From Bacillota bacterium (GTDB lineage Bacteria; Bacillota_I; Bacilli_A; MOL361; Turicibacteraceae): DNA of 6,638 bases. The stretch is taken from the NCBI GenBank assembly GCA_003486705.1, contig DNGE01000003.1:1448-8085 (forward strand), in the 5' to 3' direction. Position numbers and translations under genes: made by a program. The notes below the pieces were generated by a model, which was given only the letters and a program-made list of their open reading frames with translations, was not told the origin of the DNA and did no database searches. Shown piece by piece: positions 5,742 through 6,638 of this stretch; the first letter of the stretch is position 1; each line of letters starts with the position of its first letter.

Positions 5742-6116
5742 GTGTTTAGATTGAAGCATGAAGTGTTAGGACATTGCCCTGTGTGTCAGGATCGACTTAT
5801 GGTTAAAACATTAAAGTGCAATAGTTGCCAAACGGAGATTCAAGGGGAATTTACCTTAAGTCAGTTTAATTATTTGCCAAAAGACCTGTTGCATTTCGCG
5901 GAAGTATTTCTTAAAAATAGAGGGAATATAAAAGAGATTGAAAAGGAACTAGGTGTTTCTTATCCGACGGTTCGTCGAATGCTTGATGAGACAATTAAAT
6001 CGTTGGGGTTTGTAACGTCAGAATTAAAAACTAGAAAAGACGTATTAGATCAACTTGAAAATGGTGAGATTTCTGTTGAAGTTGCGAATGACTTATTAAA
6101 AAAAATAACGGATTAA
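5742..6116 (+). CDS. DUF2089 family protein: zinc ribbon, helix-turn-helix and C-terminal SHOCT-like hairpin
   Basis: This is a predicted cytoplasmic DNA-binding or adaptor protein of about 124 residues. A zinc ribbon is formed by CPVC (12-15) and CNSC (26-29). It is followed by the characteristic DUF2089 block: IQGEFTLSQFNYLP (33-46), LLHFAEVFLKNRGNIKEIEK (49-68) and the HTH recognition region GVSYPTVRRMLDETIKSLGF (71-90). The C-terminal VLDQLENGEISVEVANDLL (101-119) is a SHOCT-like hairpin matching the N-termini of both neighbours. The start is uncertain: GTG 5742 is given, but TTG 5751 is possible and would give a 121-residue protein; the SD-like AGAAAGTGAT (5732-5741) is weak for both. 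It lies 20 nt after the first gene and is followed 16 nt later by the third, so it sits in the middle of the operon. Family assignment is confident; the DNA target and function are unknown. Confidence 0.9.
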   Translation: MFRLKHEVLGHCPVCQDRLMVKTLKCNSCQTEIQGEFTLSQFNYLPKDLLHFAEVFLKNRGNIKEIEKELGVSYPTVRRMLDETIKSLGFVTSELKTRKDVLDQLENGEISVEVANDLLKKITD

Positions 6117-6132
6117 TGAAGGGATGATTATA

Positions 6133-6516
6133 ATGAATGAAGAAGTAATGAAGATTTTAAAAATGGTAGAATCAAAAGTTATTACGGCTGAAGAAGGTCA
6201 AAAATTAATGGCAACGATTGAGTCAGCAAATAAACAAATAGATATTGCTAGAGGTAATGATTTAGGCCGTTTTTTACATATTGATGTGGATGCAAATGAA
6301 GAAGGGGATGAAACAACGGTTGAAGTTAATATTCCATTAAAAGCTGCAAAAGCCTTTTTAAAAATGGGATTTGTTCAAGACCAAATTAATAAAAATTCAT
6401 TAGAAGATATTCATATCGATACTGAAGAAATTATTCGCTTAATTGATTTGGATTACACTGGAGATCTGTTAAGTGTTGATTCTAAGGATGCTAAAGTACG
6501 TATTTGGATCGATTAA
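6133..6516 (+). CDS. SHOCT-like domain protein of unknown function (third gene of operon)
   Basis: This 127-residue acidic protein begins with a SHOCT-like hairpin, ILKMVESKVITAEEGQKLM (8-26). A beta segment FLHIDVDANEEGDETTVEVN (47-66) follows, then IPLKAAKAFLKMGFV (67-81), a helical region ending DTEEIIRLIDLDYTG (96-110) and the closing DLLSVDSKDAKVRIWID (111-127). The pattern of NIPL plus an alanine/lysine helix, then a GxLLxVxxxDxxxVxIxI ending, is typical of SHOCT-like proteins in Bacillota encoded beside DUF2089 genes. Function is unknown and there is no signal peptide or membrane helix. I chose ATG 6133 because AAGGGATGAT (6119-6128) is the SD and lies at proper spacing. The in-frame ATG at 6124 lies inside that SD. 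Its length and layout mirror the gene at 5338. Confidence 0.85.
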   Translation: MNEEVMKILKMVESKVITAEEGQKLMATIESANKQIDIARGNDLGRFLHIDVDANEEGDETTVEVNIPLKAAKAFLKMGFVQDQINKNSLEDIHIDTEEIIRLIDLDYTGDLLSVDSKDAKVRIWID

Positions 6517-6517
6517 G

Positions 6518-6554
6518 AAAAAAAAGTTCAATCTGGCTGATTGAACTTTTTTTT
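6518..6554. terminator. Intrinsic terminator, probably bidirectional
   Basis: GTTCAATC (6526-6533) pairs with GATTGAAC (6539-6546) around the loop TGGCT. It is flanked by eight A (6518-6525) and eight T (6547-6554), which extend the stem. It starts 2 nt after the stop of the third operon gene. Because the A run becomes a U run on the opposite strand, it can also end a convergent transcript from the right. Confidence 0.95.
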
Positions 6555-6559
6555 CTATA

Positions 6560-6638
6560 TTAATGGGCTAAAAGTAGGCTGCTTGAGTTAAGGGATGACA
6601 CTTGCTTAAGTTTGACAAGATGCGTTAATCGTCGTGTT
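6560..6638 (-). CDS. Possible 3' end of a convergent minus-strand gene (25 codons visible)
   Basis: On the minus strand one frame is open from the window edge to a TAA at 6562-6560, reading RRLTHLVKLKQVSSLNSSSLLLAH at its end in two overlapping halves (RRLTHLVKLKQV and VSSLNSSSLLLAH). The stop lies 5 bp beyond the bidirectional terminator, as expected for a convergent gene. Twenty-five open codons can arise by chance and I recognise no family. The alternative is that these bases are upstream sequence of a plus-strand gene. Confidence 0.3.
   Translation of the reverse strand, partial: TRRLTHLVKLKQVSSLNSSSLLLAH

Noticed and set aside
6612..6617. TTGACA as a -35 box of a downstream plus-strand promoter
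   Set aside because: No TATAAT-like sequence is visible at 16-18 bp before the window ends, and the bases may instead be codons of a convergent gene.

Overview
The window is AT-rich bacterial DNA with dense same-strand genes, strong Shine-Dalgarno sequences, GTG and TTG starts, and U-tract terminators. The order rlmN-prpC-prkC-rsgA-rpe-thiN-spoVM is the one I know from Bacillus subtilis and related endospore-forming Bacillota (Firmicutes). The spoVM gene points to a spore former. The divergent sequences and a PrkC with a single PASTA repeat suggest a low-GC Firmicute outside Bacillus proper. A Turicibacter-like lineage is a guess I cannot confirm from this window.

Bases 1-4817 are a tightly packed housekeeping operon. 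It holds the 3' end of rlmN (23S rRNA/tRNA A2 methyltransferase), then prpC (PP2C phosphatase) and prkC (membrane Ser/Thr kinase), which form a reversible phosphorylation pair coupled by a TAATG overlap. These are followed by rsgA (30S-assembly GTPase, best read from a TTG start), rpe (ribulose-phosphate 3-epimerase) and thiN (thiamine pyrophosphokinase). Spacings run from -1 to about 61 nt. The operon promoter lies upstream of the window.

Bases 4818-4994 form a small sporulation module. A sigma-E-like promoter starts at the base after the thiN stop, followed by a 26-codon spoVM gene and an intrinsic terminator. Bases 4995-5272 carry no convincing gene. They hold two doubtful mini-ORFs, a repeated AT-rich motif, and a 34-bp palindrome just upstream of a strong sigma-A promoter.

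Bases 5273-6554 are a separate three-gene transcription unit with its own promoter (TTGACG-N17-TATAAT) and terminator. The middle gene is a DUF2089-type protein with a zinc ribbon, a helix-turn-helix and a C-terminal SHOCT-like helical hairpin. The flanking genes both encode 127-residue proteins with the same layout: an N-terminal SHOCT-like hairpin, a beta segment, a hydrophobic segment and a C-terminal beta strand pair. All three proteins therefore share one small module. I infer a self-contained regulatory or assembly system of unknown function, and this is the most interesting part of the window. The last 80 bases may hold the 3' end of a convergent minus-strand gene that shares the terminator.
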